Assembly: GCA_000775715.1 (NCBI GenBank)
Contig: JRWQ01000026.1
Span: 26,075-90,074 of the forward strand
Direction of reading: 5' to 3'
Origin: Vibrio tubiashii
GTDB lineage: Bacteria > Pseudomonadota > Gammaproteobacteria > Enterobacterales > Vibrionaceae
Length of the DNA stretch: 64,000 nt
Every line of letters begins with the position of its first letter. Positions within the stretch are counted from its first letter, which is position 1. Under the pieces are notes generated by a model. That model saw only the letters and a program-made list of their open reading frames with translations, did no database searches and was not told the DNA's origin. Below are positions 44,813 to 54,182 of this stretch, in pieces. A program made the translations under genes and the position numbers.

Positions 44813-45238
44813 ATGAGTTATCAACATATTTTGGTTGCCATTGACCTATCAGAGGACAGTAAACACTTGGTTGAAAAGGCAGTTGCTCTCGCCAAACCAC
44901 TTGGTGCCGATGTCTCATTTGTTCATATCGACGTCAACTATGCCGAGCTTTACACTGGCCTTATTGATATCAACCTAGCTGAGACGCAGCATCAAGCCAT
45001 TGAAGCATCGCAAAACCAACTACAGACGCTAGCGGATCACGCTGATTTCCCGATTAAGCATACTCTTGTCGGTAGTGGCGACCTGAATAACGAGCTATGT
45101 GAAACAATCGATGAGTTCAATATCGATTTGGTTGTATGCGGTCATCACCAAGATTTTTGGAGTAAATTGCTCTCTTCGACTCGTCAGCTCATCAATTGCT
45201 CGCCAGTTGATATGTTGGTAGTACCACTCAAGGACTAA
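44813..45238 (+). CDS. uspA: Universal stress protein A
   Basis: The 141-residue Usp-fold protein starts SYQHILVAIDLSEDSKHLVEKAVALAKPLGA and ends VVCGHHQDFWSKLLSSTRQLINCSPVDMLVVPL, nearly the E. coli UspA end. The ATP-binding G-x2-G-x9-G motif is absent, so it is of the non-ATP-binding UspA class. AAGGAG is eight bases from the ATG. It is divergent from ftnA. Confidence 0.95.
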   Translation: MSYQHILVAIDLSEDSKHLVEKAVALAKPLGADVSFVHIDVNYAELYTGLIDINLAETQHQAIEASQNQLQTLADHADFPIKHTLVGSGDLNNELCETIDEFNIDLVVCGHHQDFWSKLLSSTRQLINCSPVDMLVVPLKD

Positions 45239-45283
45239 ATAGGGTTACACTGCCCCATAAGTTTTTGATAATGAGTCTTAATT

Positions 45284-46168
45284 ATGGGGTATTTGTCAGC
45301 CGTCACCTTGTTGTGGGCATTCTCGTTCAGCCTGATTGGCGTCTATCTTGCTGGTCAGGTTGATTCTTGGTTTTCTGTATTAATGCGTGTCGCCTTGGCC
45401 AGCTTAGTGTTCTTACCGTTCATCAAGTTTAAAGGTGTCGACAAAGGGTTAATTGCAAAGCTCATGCTGGTTGGTGGATTCCAACTTGGCCTGATGTATT
45501 GCTTCTACTATCAGTCCTTCTTGCTTCTATCTGTACCTGAAGTCCTTCTATTTACGGTATTTACTCCTATCTATGTCACTCTGATTTACGACTTGCTCAA
45601 GCGTCGTTTCTCTCCTTGGTACTTAGTCACCGCAGTTATAGCCGTTGCAGGTGCTGCGTTTATTAAGTTTGCTGGCATCAATGAGAACTTCATTACCGGG
45701 TTCTTAGTTGTTCAAGGTGCCAACGTCTGCTTCGCCATTGGTCAAGTAGGCTACAAGTATCTGATGGAAAAATATGATGTCGACCTACCTCAGCATTCCA
45801 TCTTTGGTTATTTCTATTTAGGTGCATTATGTGTCGCGACCGTGGCATTTGCTTTGATGGGCAACATAGACAAGATGCCGACCACCAGCACTCAGTGGGG
45901 AGTTCTGATTTACCTTGGATTAATAGCTTCTGGCGTAGGTTACTTTGCTTGGAATAAAGGTGCGACCCTGGTTAACGCTGGCGCTTTAGCCGTAATGAAC
46001 AACGCCCTTGTCCCAGCAGGCCTTATTGTCAACATCGTGATTTGGAATCGAGAGGTAGATATCGCTCAGCTCACTGTCGGTGGCGCGATCATCCTGCTTT
46101 CGCTATGGGTCAATGAGACTTGGGTAAAACGTAAGGTAGAACAGAGCTATCAAACCTCCGCTCAATAG
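45284..46168 (+). CDS. EamA-family transporter, carboxylate/amine type
   Basis: The 294-residue protein has ten membrane segments in two halves, beginning MGYLSAVTLLWAFSFSLIGVYLAGQVDSWF. It resembles the carboxylate/amino acid/amine branch of the DMT superfamily. The substrate is unknown. The ribosome-binding site is weak. It lies 46 bases after uspA with no terminator between, so co-transcription is possible. A strong terminator follows. Confidence 0.85.
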   Translation: MGYLSAVTLLWAFSFSLIGVYLAGQVDSWFSVLMRVALASLVFLPFIKFKGVDKGLIAKLMLVGGFQLGLMYCFYYQSFLLLSVPEVLLFTVFTPIYVTLIYDLLKRRFSPWYLVTAVIAVAGAAFIKFAGINENFITGFLVVQGANVCFAIGQVGYKYLMEKYDVDLPQHSIFGYFYLGALCVATVAFALMGNIDKMPTTSTQWGVLIYLGLIASGVGYFAWNKGATLVNAGALAVMNNALVPAGLIVNIVIWNREVDIAQLTVGGAIILLSLWVNETWVKRKVEQSYQTSAQ

Positions 46169-46184
46169 TTTTCTGAGGTTCAAA

Positions 46185-46219
46185 CAAAAAATGCTCTCCA
46201 TGTCGGAGAGCATTTTTTT
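46185..46219. terminator. Bidirectional terminator
   Basis: AAAAAATGCTCTCC and GGAGAGCATTTTTT pair around ATGTC; runs of A and T on both sides serve the EamA gene and the convergent Lys-rich gene. Confidence 0.93.
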
Positions 46220-46233
46220 ATTGCCAACAAGCC

Positions 46234-46791
46234 TTAATGCAGATTTGAGCTAGCTTGTTGCTCTGGGAACGGTACGGTTAAGCGAGATAGATCGATCTTG
46301 CTTTCTAACTTATTTTGTTTCTTGACTAGCTTACGCTGCTTTTTGACGAGCTTAAGTAGCTTCTTCTGTTGCTTATAGTGCTTCTTAAGCGCTTTCTTGG
46401 TCTGCTTAAGTGCTTTTTTATTTGTAAGATCAAATGCGTCAATCGCTGAGCTCTCTAGTTGACCTAATTGCGGCTCAGCTTTCTGCTGTGAAATTTTTTC
46501 TTTAACTCGCTCAACCACTTTTCTTACCGCTTGGGCTTTTTGTTCTGATGGTTGCTGTGGCTGACGATTAGGTAGAGCTTCAGACAACAAAGCACAACTC
46601 TGTTGCTGCGCTAACGGCTTGCTTTGACATGCTTGAGGAGGAACCGCTGCGGGTTTGCACAGTGATTCTTTAGAAGCAGAAGAACGAGCACATGAGCGGC
46701 AAAGGTATTTAGGCTCAACCACCAGGCGATGGATATCACCCAAATTTTCTGCGATCTGCTTACGGTTCATCTTGCACAAACGTTTCGCCAC
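46234..46791 (-). CDS. Lysine-rich protein of unknown function
   Basis: The 185-residue product has no recognised domain. The N-terminal 60 residues contain several cysteines, including the CRSCARSS pair near 31-34. The middle is Gln/Pro/Ala rich. Residues about 125-165 are a highly basic helix with repeats of KKALKQTKKALKKHYKQQKK type. It could bind nucleic acid through the basic helix, but that is inference. GTG at 46791 lies after GGAG; ATG at codon 7 is an alternative. It is on the same strand as rsmJ, about 100 bases downstream of it. Confidence 0.65.
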   Translation of the reverse strand: MAKRLCKMNRKQIAENLGDIHRLVVEPKYLCRSCARSSASKESLCKPAAVPPQACQSKPLAQQQSCALLSEALPNRQPQQPSEQKAQAVRKVVERVKEKISQQKAEPQLGQLESSAIDAFDLTNKKALKQTKKALKKHYKQQKKLLKLVKKQRKLVKKQNKLESKIDLSRLTVPFPEQQASSNLH

Positions 46792-46891
46792 GCTACAACT
46801 CCAACCAAGAATACGAATAGTTCTTAGTAAGATATACCTACTTAACGTCTAGTTAGCAAGAACAAAAATCGCACTATTGATATACTATTCG

Positions 46892-47671
46892 CTAAGTCAT
46901 TGATGCATTGACATAAACATCAAAACGGTTTTTCTTAGTTTCAATTGCCATGGCCGGCTTTTGCTCGTTAAGCCAGTTTGCATAATCAGGTCTTTTGACC
47001 ACCACTCTTTTACTAGCAAGGGCTAAGGCGGGTTCCAACAGCCCATCAGCATCAAGATCTGCACCGACTAAAGACTGAAATACGCGCATCTCTTTTTTGA
47101 CTAATGCGCTCTTTTTCTTACTTTCAGGGTGAGGGTACATAGGATCGAGGTATACCACATCAGGCTTAACAAACTTTGGATCTTGTGCAAGCTGTTCAAG
47201 CGCATTGTGGCTAGAGGCATGAATCAATGACATGCGTTCACCCACCCACTCTCCAATATCTGGATCGCTCTTCGCGCGTTCTAATCCGTCATCTAACAAC
47301 GCCGCGACAACAGGGTGACGCTCGACCATTTGGACCTTACAACCGAGAGACGCAAGTACAAAAGCATCGCGCCCCAGCCCCGCAGTACCATCTAACACTG
47401 TAGGGGTCGCACCTTTATTCAGGCCCGCCGCTTTGGCAATCGCCTGACCCTTACCACCACCAAACTTACGTCTATGTGCAACCGCCCCACCCGTCAAATC
47501 AACAAAGATTGCGCCAAGTTTTGGTTCATCCGTTTTACGAAGCTCTAAACGCAGCTCAGTCAAAACAAGAGCAAATTGACTTTCATCGCTATGGGTTAAC
47601 CCCCAACGCTGCATCATCTGCTCAAAACGTTGTGATTGAGTTAGATCTTCACAGATTAGTTGTAGCTGCAC
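46892..47671 (-). CDS. rsmJ: 16S rRNA (guanine1516-N2)-methyltransferase
   Basis: The 259-residue protein has the RsmJ (YhiQ) strings KLGAIFVDLTGGAVAHRRKFGGGKGQAIAKA, the SAM-binding VLDGTAGLGRDAFVLASLGCKV and the catalytic VYLDPMYPHPESKKKSALVKKEMR. It methylates G1516 of 16S rRNA. The start is GTG with AGGAG eight bases upstream. It ends next to the Lys-rich gene. Confidence 0.95.
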   Translation of the reverse strand: MQLQLICEDLTQSQRFEQMMQRWGLTHSDESQFALVLTELRLELRKTDEPKLGAIFVDLTGGAVAHRRKFGGGKGQAIAKAAGLNKGATPTVLDGTAGLGRDAFVLASLGCKVQMVERHPVVAALLDDGLERAKSDPDIGEWVGERMSLIHASSHNALEQLAQDPKFVKPDVVYLDPMYPHPESKKKSALVKKEMRVFQSLVGADLDADGLLEPALALASKRVVVKRPDYANWLNEQKPAMAIETKKNRFDVYVNASMT

Positions 47672-47742
47672 TCAGAGCTCCTAGGTGTCTTTAATTTGCT
47701 AGCGCGCAGTGTACTGGATTTCTCGCGTCATCACTAAACATT

Positions 47743-50700
47743 CTACTGGTCACTGAGCTGTGTAACCAACTCTGACAGCGGCATTGGCCTACCAATTACA
47801 TAGCCCTGAGCGTAATCCACCCCCAGATCCAATAACAGCTCGATGATTTGGGCATTTTCTACAAACTCCGCCACTGTCTGCTTACCCATCTGCTTGGCGA
47901 TGTCATTAATCGAGCGTACCATCAGGTGATCCATCTCATTACGATCCATGTCCCGAACAAATATTCCATCAATTTTCACGATATCGACCGGTAATTGTCG
48001 CAAGTAACCAAACGATGATAGACCAGAACCAAAGTCATCAAGTGCAATACAACAACCTAGCGCTTTGAGCTTACCAAAGAACTCAATGGCAAGGTTCATA
48101 TTGCTCATTGCTGCCGTCTCTGTTATTTCAAAGCAGATTTTTTCACACGGTACCGAGCTGTGCTCGAGTCTATCTAATAAGTATGCAATGAACTCTTTAT
48201 TGCCCATAGAGTGACCTGATAGGTTAATCGAGCAGACAGCAAGTAAATCCAACGCTTGTAGATGCTGCTCAAACCAAGTCAGTGTTTGGCTGACCACTTG
48301 TTTATCAAGCAAGTGAGCAATGTTATAGCGCTCAGAGGCAGGCATGAATATCCCTGGCGAGATGTATTCATCCTTAGAGTTTTTTATCCGCACCAATATT
48401 TCAAAGTGCATGCCTTGCTCTCTGCCGGACAAGTCCATGATTTGCTGAGCAAAGAGTTCAATCCTTTGATTAGCAAGCGCATTGTGAACCAGGTTGACAC
48501 TCTCCATCTCTCGTTCACGACGTTGCAGCTCTTGGTCGTCAAGGCAGTACAAGCTATAACGGTTACGCCCCTCTTCTTTAGCGACGTGACAGGCGGTATC
48601 AGCCTGAGCATGTACCATTTGCGGAGATGACGCTGTATGGTCAATTAAGCGTATCCCTATCGAACAGTTTAAGTTGAGCTTAATGTCCTCCCAGACAAAC
48701 GCATGCTCACTTAGGGTATTGATTATTGTCGAGGCCAACTTCTTCGCATCTAGTTCTGTGCAATCTCTAAGTAGTATTGCGAACTCATCACCTCCCATTC
48801 GTGCTAATACCGTGTTGTAGGGCAGCACTTCTTCTAACACACTAGCGCAGAATTGAATGGCTGCATCTCCCGCTTCATGCCCTGCAGTATCGTTAAGCAC
48901 TTTTAACTGGTCCAAGTCTATATACAACATCGCATGAGTACGAATGTAGCTTTCAACCTCCCGTAAGGCTTTATCAAGCTCACTCTCAAAGTAGTTACGG
49001 TTGTGAGTACCCGTTAGTAAGTCATGCTGCGCCTGATACTGCAATTTTTGTGAGAGCACTTTGGTCTCGGTCACATCCTCACCGACAATCAACAGGTGAC
49101 CAGATTCAGCGAGAGGACGAATATTTTCGCGTACCCAAACAATACGTCCATCAGCATGGCGATACTCTATTTCTCTGCGCCATACACCTTTAATCGCTTG
49201 ATTCGGTTGCAGCAATACTTGCCTTGGAACCAGAGAGTTTTCATCAAAGTAGAACTCTCTCAAACGATGACCCAAAACTTGATCGGAACGGTAACCTAGT
49301 AACTGCTCAGCAAATTGATTCACTTGTTGGATACGGTTTTGCTCATCGAGTGTCAACATCATTACTGGTTGCTGATCATAATAGTGGCTGAGGTTGGCTT
49401 CACGCTGATATAAACGTTCTTCGGTAATCTTTCTAGACGTAATGTCCTGCGCTTCTAAGAGATATTGAGTTCCTTTAATCGGTAATGGAATCGGTTTCAG
49501 CAACAATGCAAGAACCACAGAACCTCTATCAGCATTCCAGATCTCTGCTTCGAACTGGAAAACAACCTCTTTTTCATCAGAAGTAAAAAAGCGCTCTAAT
49601 TGCTGTGATGATTCAGTTTGCCAGTGACGATGCTGCCAGATTGGTCGTTCAACATTGTAGTTTTGATCGTAGAGCAGGTCCTGCAATTTCTGGTTGCTAG
49701 AAACAATGTGGCCCTGTTCGTCAAGTACGCCAATATAGTGATAGCTTTGGTCAAACACAGCCTCAATCAAGGTTTGGCTCTCTTTGGTAAGTTGTTGACT
49801 GCGCTTGACCCGGCTTAAGTAGAAAACCAGTCCGATGATAATGACACTGAGCGAAAGTACTAAACTGCCGACAATTTTTAGCTCTTTATTGTATCGCGCA
49901 GAGAACGACTTCGGTCGATTAAAGATAACCGAGGCCGCCTCACCTTCGATACCAAGTCCCCATTTGATAACAGCCTTGTAATCTAGTTTTATCTCTGGAA
50001 TTCCCACCTCTACCTTTGGCAACTGACTATTTGGGCTTTCGAGCACTTTCAACAGTAACTCTGCAGCCTGCTCCCCATGTAGAGTCCCATTTTGTAACAC
50101 CCCTCCGACAGCACCAGTGCCGAACCCCAAGTCATGAACCATATAAATTGGTGCGCCAGACTCTTGAGTTAGCCGCTGCCACTTGTCTTTTACCGCAACA
50201 ACCGAACCATCCTTGTCACGAAAATAGATCCAAAACAATACGGCAGATTGACCATCAAGCTGCTGTGCAAACTCAGTCAGTTGCTCAAAGCTATCAGGAA
50301 TGTATGAAACAATCTTGCTGTAGTACTGAGGGTAGTGGTCAAGGAACTTACTCACTTGAGCGCGCGCGCCTTTGCCAGTAACTGAGTGATCGGTAATGAT
50401 GTAAATAGAGCCAACATCGGGTTGGATACGTTCAATTAGTGAAATATTGCTGTAGAGGTCGATATCTTCAATGACACCAGTCGCTTTGATATTCCCATGT
50501 AAATCAGGGGAGTAATTATTAATCCCACCAAAAATAACTGGAGTGTCTCCCAACTCAGCAGCCAATCGATTCATTAAAGCTAATGCGTTATTATCACTCA
50601 CGACAACGGCTCTAAACCGCTCATGTTCAAACTTAGTTTTATACAGAGAATAGAGTTGGTCTAAGTAAGCCTTGTTTTGCACTCGTTTGGTATCTAAATA

Positions 50701-50916
50701 GAGTACACGCGTTGGAATTTGTGCATTTGTGAGCTGTTTTGACAAGCCTTGTTGAAATGAGTCAGTCCAGAAAAAACCTTGATGGTAGGAGTGAACTACC
50801 AACACATCCTCGTCAGCTGCATAAGCATTGTGACAAATGATGGATGTTAGTAATAAAAGCAACAAGCGCACTAAAATGATCTCTACATCAAAGAAATATG
50901 AATATAATTGTATCAC
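47743..50916 (-). CDS. Periplasmic-sensor PAS-GGDEF-EAL cyclic-di-GMP enzyme
   Basis: This 1057-residue protein has a signal or membrane segment (about 14-33), a periplasmic domain of ABC-substrate-binding type (about 38-325: VLVVHSYHQGFFWTDSFQQGL), a second membrane segment (about 347-367), two PAS regions (about 380-500 and 510-630), a GGDEF domain and an EAL domain. The cyclase site is intact (RMGGDEFAI). The phosphodiesterase site keeps its main residues: E in FEILVRI (EIL for EAL), N in INLSG, E in ITETAA, DDFGSG, K in VKIDG and YAQGY. It could make or break cyclic-di-GMP in response to a periplasmic ligand. The start is uncertain: the GTG at 50916 or the GTG 15 codons on. Divergent from asnC. 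Confidence 0.92.
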   Translation of the reverse strand: MIQLYSYFFDVEIILVRLLLLLLTSIICHNAYAADEDVLVVHSYHQGFFWTDSFQQGLSKQLTNAQIPTRVLYLDTKRVQNKAYLDQLYSLYKTKFEHERFRAVVVSDNNALALMNRLAAELGDTPVIFGGINNYSPDLHGNIKATGVIEDIDLYSNISLIERIQPDVGSIYIITDHSVTGKGARAQVSKFLDHYPQYYSKIVSYIPDSFEQLTEFAQQLDGQSAVLFWIYFRDKDGSVVAVKDKWQRLTQESGAPIYMVHDLGFGTGAVGGVLQNGTLHGEQAAELLLKVLESPNSQLPKVEVGIPEIKLDYKAVIKWGLGIEGEAASVIFNRPKSFSARYNKELKIVGSLVLSLSVIIIGLVFYLSRVKRSQQLTKESQTLIEAVFDQSYHYIGVLDEQGHIVSSNQKLQDLLYDQNYNVERPIWQHRHWQTESSQQLERFFTSDEKEVVFQFEAEIWNADRGSVVLALLLKPIPLPIKGTQYLLEAQDITSRKITEERLYQREANLSHYYDQQPVMMLTLDEQNRIQQVNQFAEQLLGYRSDQVLGHRLREFYFDENSLVPRQVLLQPNQAIKGVWRREIEYRHADGRIVWVRENIRPLAESGHLLIVGEDVTETKVLSQKLQYQAQHDLLTGTHNRNYFESELDKALREVESYIRTHAMLYIDLDQLKVLNDTAGHEAGDAAIQFCASVLEEVLPYNTVLARMGGDEFAILLRDCTELDAKKLASTIINTLSEHAFVWEDIKLNLNCSIGIRLIDHTASSPQMVHAQADTACHVAKEEGRNRYSLYCLDDQELQRREREMESVNLVHNALANQRIELFAQQIMDLSGREQGMHFEILVRIKNSKDEYISPGIFMPASERYNIAHLLDKQVVSQTLTWFEQHLQALDLLAVCSINLSGHSMGNKEFIAYLLDRLEHSSVPCEKICFEITETAAMSNMNLAIEFFGKLKALGCCIALDDFGSGLSSFGYLRQLPVDIVKIDGIFVRDMDRNEMDHLMVRSINDIAKQMGKQTVAEFVENAQIIELLLDLGVDYAQGYVIGRPMPLSELVTQLSDQ

Positions 50917-50972
50917 TGCTGGTGACTAATTGTACTTTCTTCAACCAGTTAATATTGAACCAGAGGGAGCGT

Positions 50973-51437
50973 ATGCAAGCACAGAGCATTAAACTCGACG
51001 ACTTAGACAAAGCCATTTTGAAAACGCTTATGGAAGATGCACGTAAGCCCTACGCAGAGATGGCCAAACAATTTGAGGTTAGTCCGGCGACGATTCACGT
51101 TCGAATCGAAAAGATGAAGGCTGCGGATATTATTCAAGGAACAGAAGTAATAGTGGATACTAAAAAGCTGGGCTACGATGTGTGCTGCTTTATCGGCATT
51201 AACCTCAATGCTGCACGTGATTATCACTCTGCTTTGGAAAAGCTCAATGCGCTAGAGGAAGTGGTTGAAGCCTATTACACCACGGGGGCATACAATATCT
51301 TTGTAAAGTTAATGTGCCGCTCAATTGAAGAGCTTCAATTTGTATTGATTGATAAACTACAGGCGATTGACGAAGTCCAATCAACTGAGACGCTGATTTC
51401 GTTGCAAAATCCCATCAATAGAAACGTCAATCCATAA
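50973..51437 (+). CDS. asnC: Asparagine-responsive regulator AsnC
   Basis: The 154-residue Lrp/AsnC-family protein has a helix-turn-helix (YAEMAKQFEVSPATIHVRIEKMKAADII) and the RAM effector domain (LGYDVCCFIGINLNAARDYHSALEKL, VVEAYYTTGAYNIFVK). It is close in sequence to E. coli AsnC, which activates asnA. No asnA is in the window. The ATG at 50973 follows GGGAG; the 25-codon extension to 50898 is rejected because it has no family likeness. Confidence 0.93.
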   Translation: MQAQSIKLDDLDKAILKTLMEDARKPYAEMAKQFEVSPATIHVRIEKMKAADIIQGTEVIVDTKKLGYDVCCFIGINLNAARDYHSALEKLNALEEVVEAYYTTGAYNIFVKLMCRSIEELQFVLIDKLQAIDEVQSTETLISLQNPINRNVNP

Positions 51438-51440
51438 AAA

Positions 51441-51464
51441 AACTCGCCGGAGCGAGCTTTATTA
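51441..51464 (+). terminator. Terminator of asnC
   Basis: ACTCGC-CGGA-GCGAGCT forms a short stem, with a CTTTATT tail, directly after the stop. Confidence 0.65.
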
Positions 51465-51479
51465 AACCACAGCGAGCCA

Positions 51480-51764
51480 CTATTTTGACTTTAGATAGTC
51501 CTTGAGATCATCAACTGAAATGCCTTGCTGTGCGATCTCTCTTGCTAAAGACTCAACTTGCTCATCTTTACGTGAATCAATAACTTGTTGAAACTGATAT
51601 ACCATATCTCGAAGAATAGGCAATGGCACTGTTTTCGCGGCGCTACGGATGCGCTCACCGCTTTGATTGCCTAGCTCACTCAGAATCTTACCAAACATTA
51701 CTTTTTCTGGAGCTTTTTCAAGCTGCTCCAATAAACGAGCCATCTCGTATGTAGTCATTGACAT
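51480..51764 (-). CDS. Small conserved-looking helical protein, function unknown
   Basis: The 94-residue product is all helical and highly charged, with no membrane segment or known motif. It has the sections TTYEMARLLEQLEKAPEKV, GERIRSAAKTVPLPILRDM and a C-terminal AREIAQQGISVDDLKDYL. The last part resembles the short tails of small DNA-binding or Hha/H-NS-partner proteins, but not enough to name it. No strong ribosome-binding site is seen; a second ATG is two codons on. It sits between asnC and the MFS gene. Confidence 0.6.
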   Translation of the reverse strand: MSMTTYEMARLLEQLEKAPEKVMFGKILSELGNQSGERIRSAAKTVPLPILRDMVYQFQQVIDSRKDEQVESLAREIAQQGISVDDLKDYLKSK

Positions 51765-51847
51765 CGTTGTGATTTGTCCACAGAAAGAGATATTAGAAGC
51801 TCAAATATACATCGTTTAATTAGATTATCAAGATTACTTCAACCTCT

Positions 51848-53080
51848 CTAAGCTATTGCGTTGTGCCAAGTTTTTCCTGATTTCGACCACAAGATGATAA
51901 GCGCAGGAACAACAATAAGCATCAGGGTCGCTATCATCAACTGAGGTTCCATTCCAAATCGCTGAATGGTGCCAACCACTAAACCCGAGCCACTCATCTG
52001 AAACAGTCCTAATAGAGCAGCTGCCGTACCCGCTTTGTCACCAAATGGAGCAAGAGCTTTACCTGCTGAAGCACCAAGAATCCAGGCAAACCCTAATGAA
52101 GACATGAAGATCGGTAACATAAACGCTAATGCAGTAGATTGGGTTCTAAGCATAAGCATAACGACACCCGCAACTGCAAGCGTTGTAATCCCGACGGTTA
52201 GTGTTCGGTGGGTACCAAACTTCTCCATAAACTTCGGTGCGCTCATGCAGGCGACAATGTTAATTACAGCATTGATACCGAACCAGAAAGTGAATTGGTT
52301 CATTGATAGGTCTAAGTTCTCCATCAACACCACAGGGGCAGAAGTGACATAGCCTAGAATCACTGCCATCGCCAACATACACAGAGTTGCATGAAACAGG
52401 AACGATGGCGTTTTCACAACATCAAGGTAGCGATTAAGCTTGAATACTGGCTCTTTGCTTAACTGTGGGTTGGTTTCCTTTAAGCCAAGCCATAGCAATA
52501 CTAGCACTACCACTGCAAAACCAGCCATAAAGCTAAAGTTAGAACGCCAACCAAATTGCTGAGTAAGCCAACTACCCAGTATGGGTGCTAGTGCAGGTAT
52601 AAAACAGATGGCACCATTAAGATAACTGATCATCTTGCCGCTTTTATGCGGGCCAAAAATATCGCGAACTGTTGCAAAGGCAGCTACCGATGTAGCACAT
52701 GCACCTAAGCCTTGTAGCAATCGAGACACTAACATCCACTCAATATTTTGAGCACTCCACGCCAATAAAGCGCTCAATGCGTAGATAGTTACGCCTCCCA
52801 ATGCAACAGCTCGACGTCCTAGTTTGTCTGCCAGTGGGCCCGCAAACAGCTGCCCCACCCCCATAGCAAACAAAAACCATGTAATTGTATCCTGTGCCAA
52901 AGCATGTTCCACGTGGAACGCTGTCGAGATCATTGGCAGGGCTGGCAAGTATATGTCTATTGCTAAAGGGCTAAATAGAACTAGTAGCGTTAGTAGCACT
53001 AATTGCGATTTATGAGGGGTATTGTTACTTACCGTTTGCACTTGTGATAGCTCCAATGCACAGGATGATTTTGGCGCCAT
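51848..53080 (-). CDS. Bcr/CflA-type multidrug MFS exporter
   Basis: The 410-residue protein has twelve membrane segments. The Bcr/CflA start FSPLAIDIYLPALPMIS, MFS motif A GPLADKLGRRAVALGG and the antiporter-type PALAPILGSWL (motif C region) are visible. It exports drugs or sulphonamide/bicyclomycin-like compounds by proton exchange. It is divergent from a LysR gene, its likely regulator. Its coding sequence contains a parS-like palindrome at codons reading FHVEH. The start may be at the ATG 53080 or later (Val 18). Confidence 0.9.
   Translation of the reverse strand: MAPKSSCALELSQVQTVSNNTPHKSQLVLLTLLVLFSPLAIDIYLPALPMISTAFHVEHALAQDTITWFLFAMGVGQLFAGPLADKLGRRAVALGGVTIYALSALLAWSAQNIEWMLVSRLLQGLGACATSVAAFATVRDIFGPHKSGKMISYLNGAICFIPALAPILGSWLTQQFGWRSNFSFMAGFAVVVLVLLWLGLKETNPQLSKEPVFKLNRYLDVVKTPSFLFHATLCMLAMAVILGYVTSAPVVLMENLDLSMNQFTFWFGINAVINIVACMSAPKFMEKFGTHRTLTVGITTLAVAGVVMLMLRTQSTALAFMLPIFMSSLGFAWILGASAGKALAPFGDKAGTAAALLGLFQMSGSGLVVGTIQRFGMEPQLMIATLMLIVVPALIILWSKSGKTWHNAIA
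52905..52920. promoter_or_regulatory. parS-like site inside the MFS gene
   Basis: TGTTCCACGTGGAACG holds a perfect 14-base palindrome GTTCCACGTGGAAC. It differs from the chromosomal parS consensus TGTTTCACGTGAAACA at three places; the GTTCCACGTGGAAC form is an accepted parS variant in other bacteria. Confidence 0.7.
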
Positions 53081-53108
53081 ACTAGGCTAAACTAGATATG
53101 CCATCCAA

Positions 53109-53121
53109 TGACGATTAGTCA
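53109..53121. promoter_or_regulatory. Candidate LysR operator between the MFS and LysR genes
   Basis: TGAC-GATTA-GTCA is an inverted repeat of T-N11-A form in the 69-base divergent interval. A second T-N11-A repeat (TTC-N7-GAA) lies at 53131-53143. Confidence 0.45.
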
Positions 53122-53149
53122 TCAATGATATTCCTAATGAGAATTTCTA

Positions 53150-54091
53150 ATGCAGATTGAAAAGCTTGCCCGAATCGATCTAAATCTATTAGTCTGCTTG
53201 CGTGTTCTACTTGAAGAGCTGAACGTCACCCGTGCATCACACAGGTTATGTTTAAGCCAGTCAGCTGTGAGTAAGAGCTTAGCTAAGCTAAGAGCTCAGT
53301 TTGATGATCCACTTTTCATTCGCCATGCACATGGTCTCAAACCTACACCTAAGGCACTATTTCTAAAACCTAAACTCGATATTCTAATTAACCAACTAGA
53401 ACAGCTGACTCAGCCTGAACAATTTTCACCCAGCTCAAGCGACTATCGCTATCAAATTGCTGCAGTTGAAAGCGTTTATCCGCTCATTCTTCCCCACTTC
53501 CTGCCTGAGATATTTAAGCGTGCTCCCGGAGTAACCATCAGTACTCATGCCTGGAGTGAGCAAACTTTCAGACAACTGCAACGTGGTGAGCTCGACTTGG
53601 GGATAACAGGAAAAGACATCGATATTAATGACGCTAAGCTCACTATGCTCCCACCCTCTGACATCTGTGAGCAAGAGATCTATCGCGACAACCAAATGTG
53701 TCTAGTTAGAAAGCAGCACCCGGCTCTAAATCAAAGCTGGAACCTTGACAACTATCTTAGCTTGCGCCATGTCCAAGTTAGATGTGACGGCAACGAAAGG
53801 TGGTTACTCGACTACCGTTTAGCTGATATCGGCAAAGAGCGTGATATCGCAATTACTGTGCCTGATTTCAATAGTGCAGCGAGTCTTTGCTCATATACCG
53901 ATTTTGTTTTTACTGCGCCGAGCCATTATGTAAAGCTTGCCTCTAAACAACTCGACCTAACGGTATTGCCGCTGCCAATGGAGTTTCCACCTATGGCCTA
54001 CACCCTGTTTTGGCACCGTGATAGAGAAAATGACCCTGCATTATCTTGGCTACGACAAATTATCCGTGAAAAAACCACCACACTTAGATAA
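53150..54091 (+). CDS. LysR-family regulator, probably of the adjacent MFS pump
   Basis: The 313-residue protein begins KLARIDLNLLVCLRVLLEELNVTRASHRLCLSQSAVSKSLAKLRAQF, a LysR winged helix of the group often found beside MFS or quorum-type genes (LeuO/NodD-like start). The effector domain runs about 90-300. It is divergent from the Bcr-type pump with inverted repeats between, so regulation of that pump is likely but inferred. The effector is unknown. Confidence 0.88.
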   Translation: MQIEKLARIDLNLLVCLRVLLEELNVTRASHRLCLSQSAVSKSLAKLRAQFDDPLFIRHAHGLKPTPKALFLKPKLDILINQLEQLTQPEQFSPSSSDYRYQIAAVESVYPLILPHFLPEIFKRAPGVTISTHAWSEQTFRQLQRGELDLGITGKDIDINDAKLTMLPPSDICEQEIYRDNQMCLVRKQHPALNQSWNLDNYLSLRHVQVRCDGNERWLLDYRLADIGKERDIAITVPDFNSAASLCSYTDFVFTAPSHYVKLASKQLDLTVLPLPMEFPPMAYTLFWHRDRENDPALSWLRQIIREKTTTLR

Positions 54092-54182
54092 TTTGCAGGT
54101 ACAACACAAAAAGAGTAGCTTATTCTCACTGTCCATTAAACCGTCGACGTGGACACCATAATAAAATAAAGGATTACCATAG

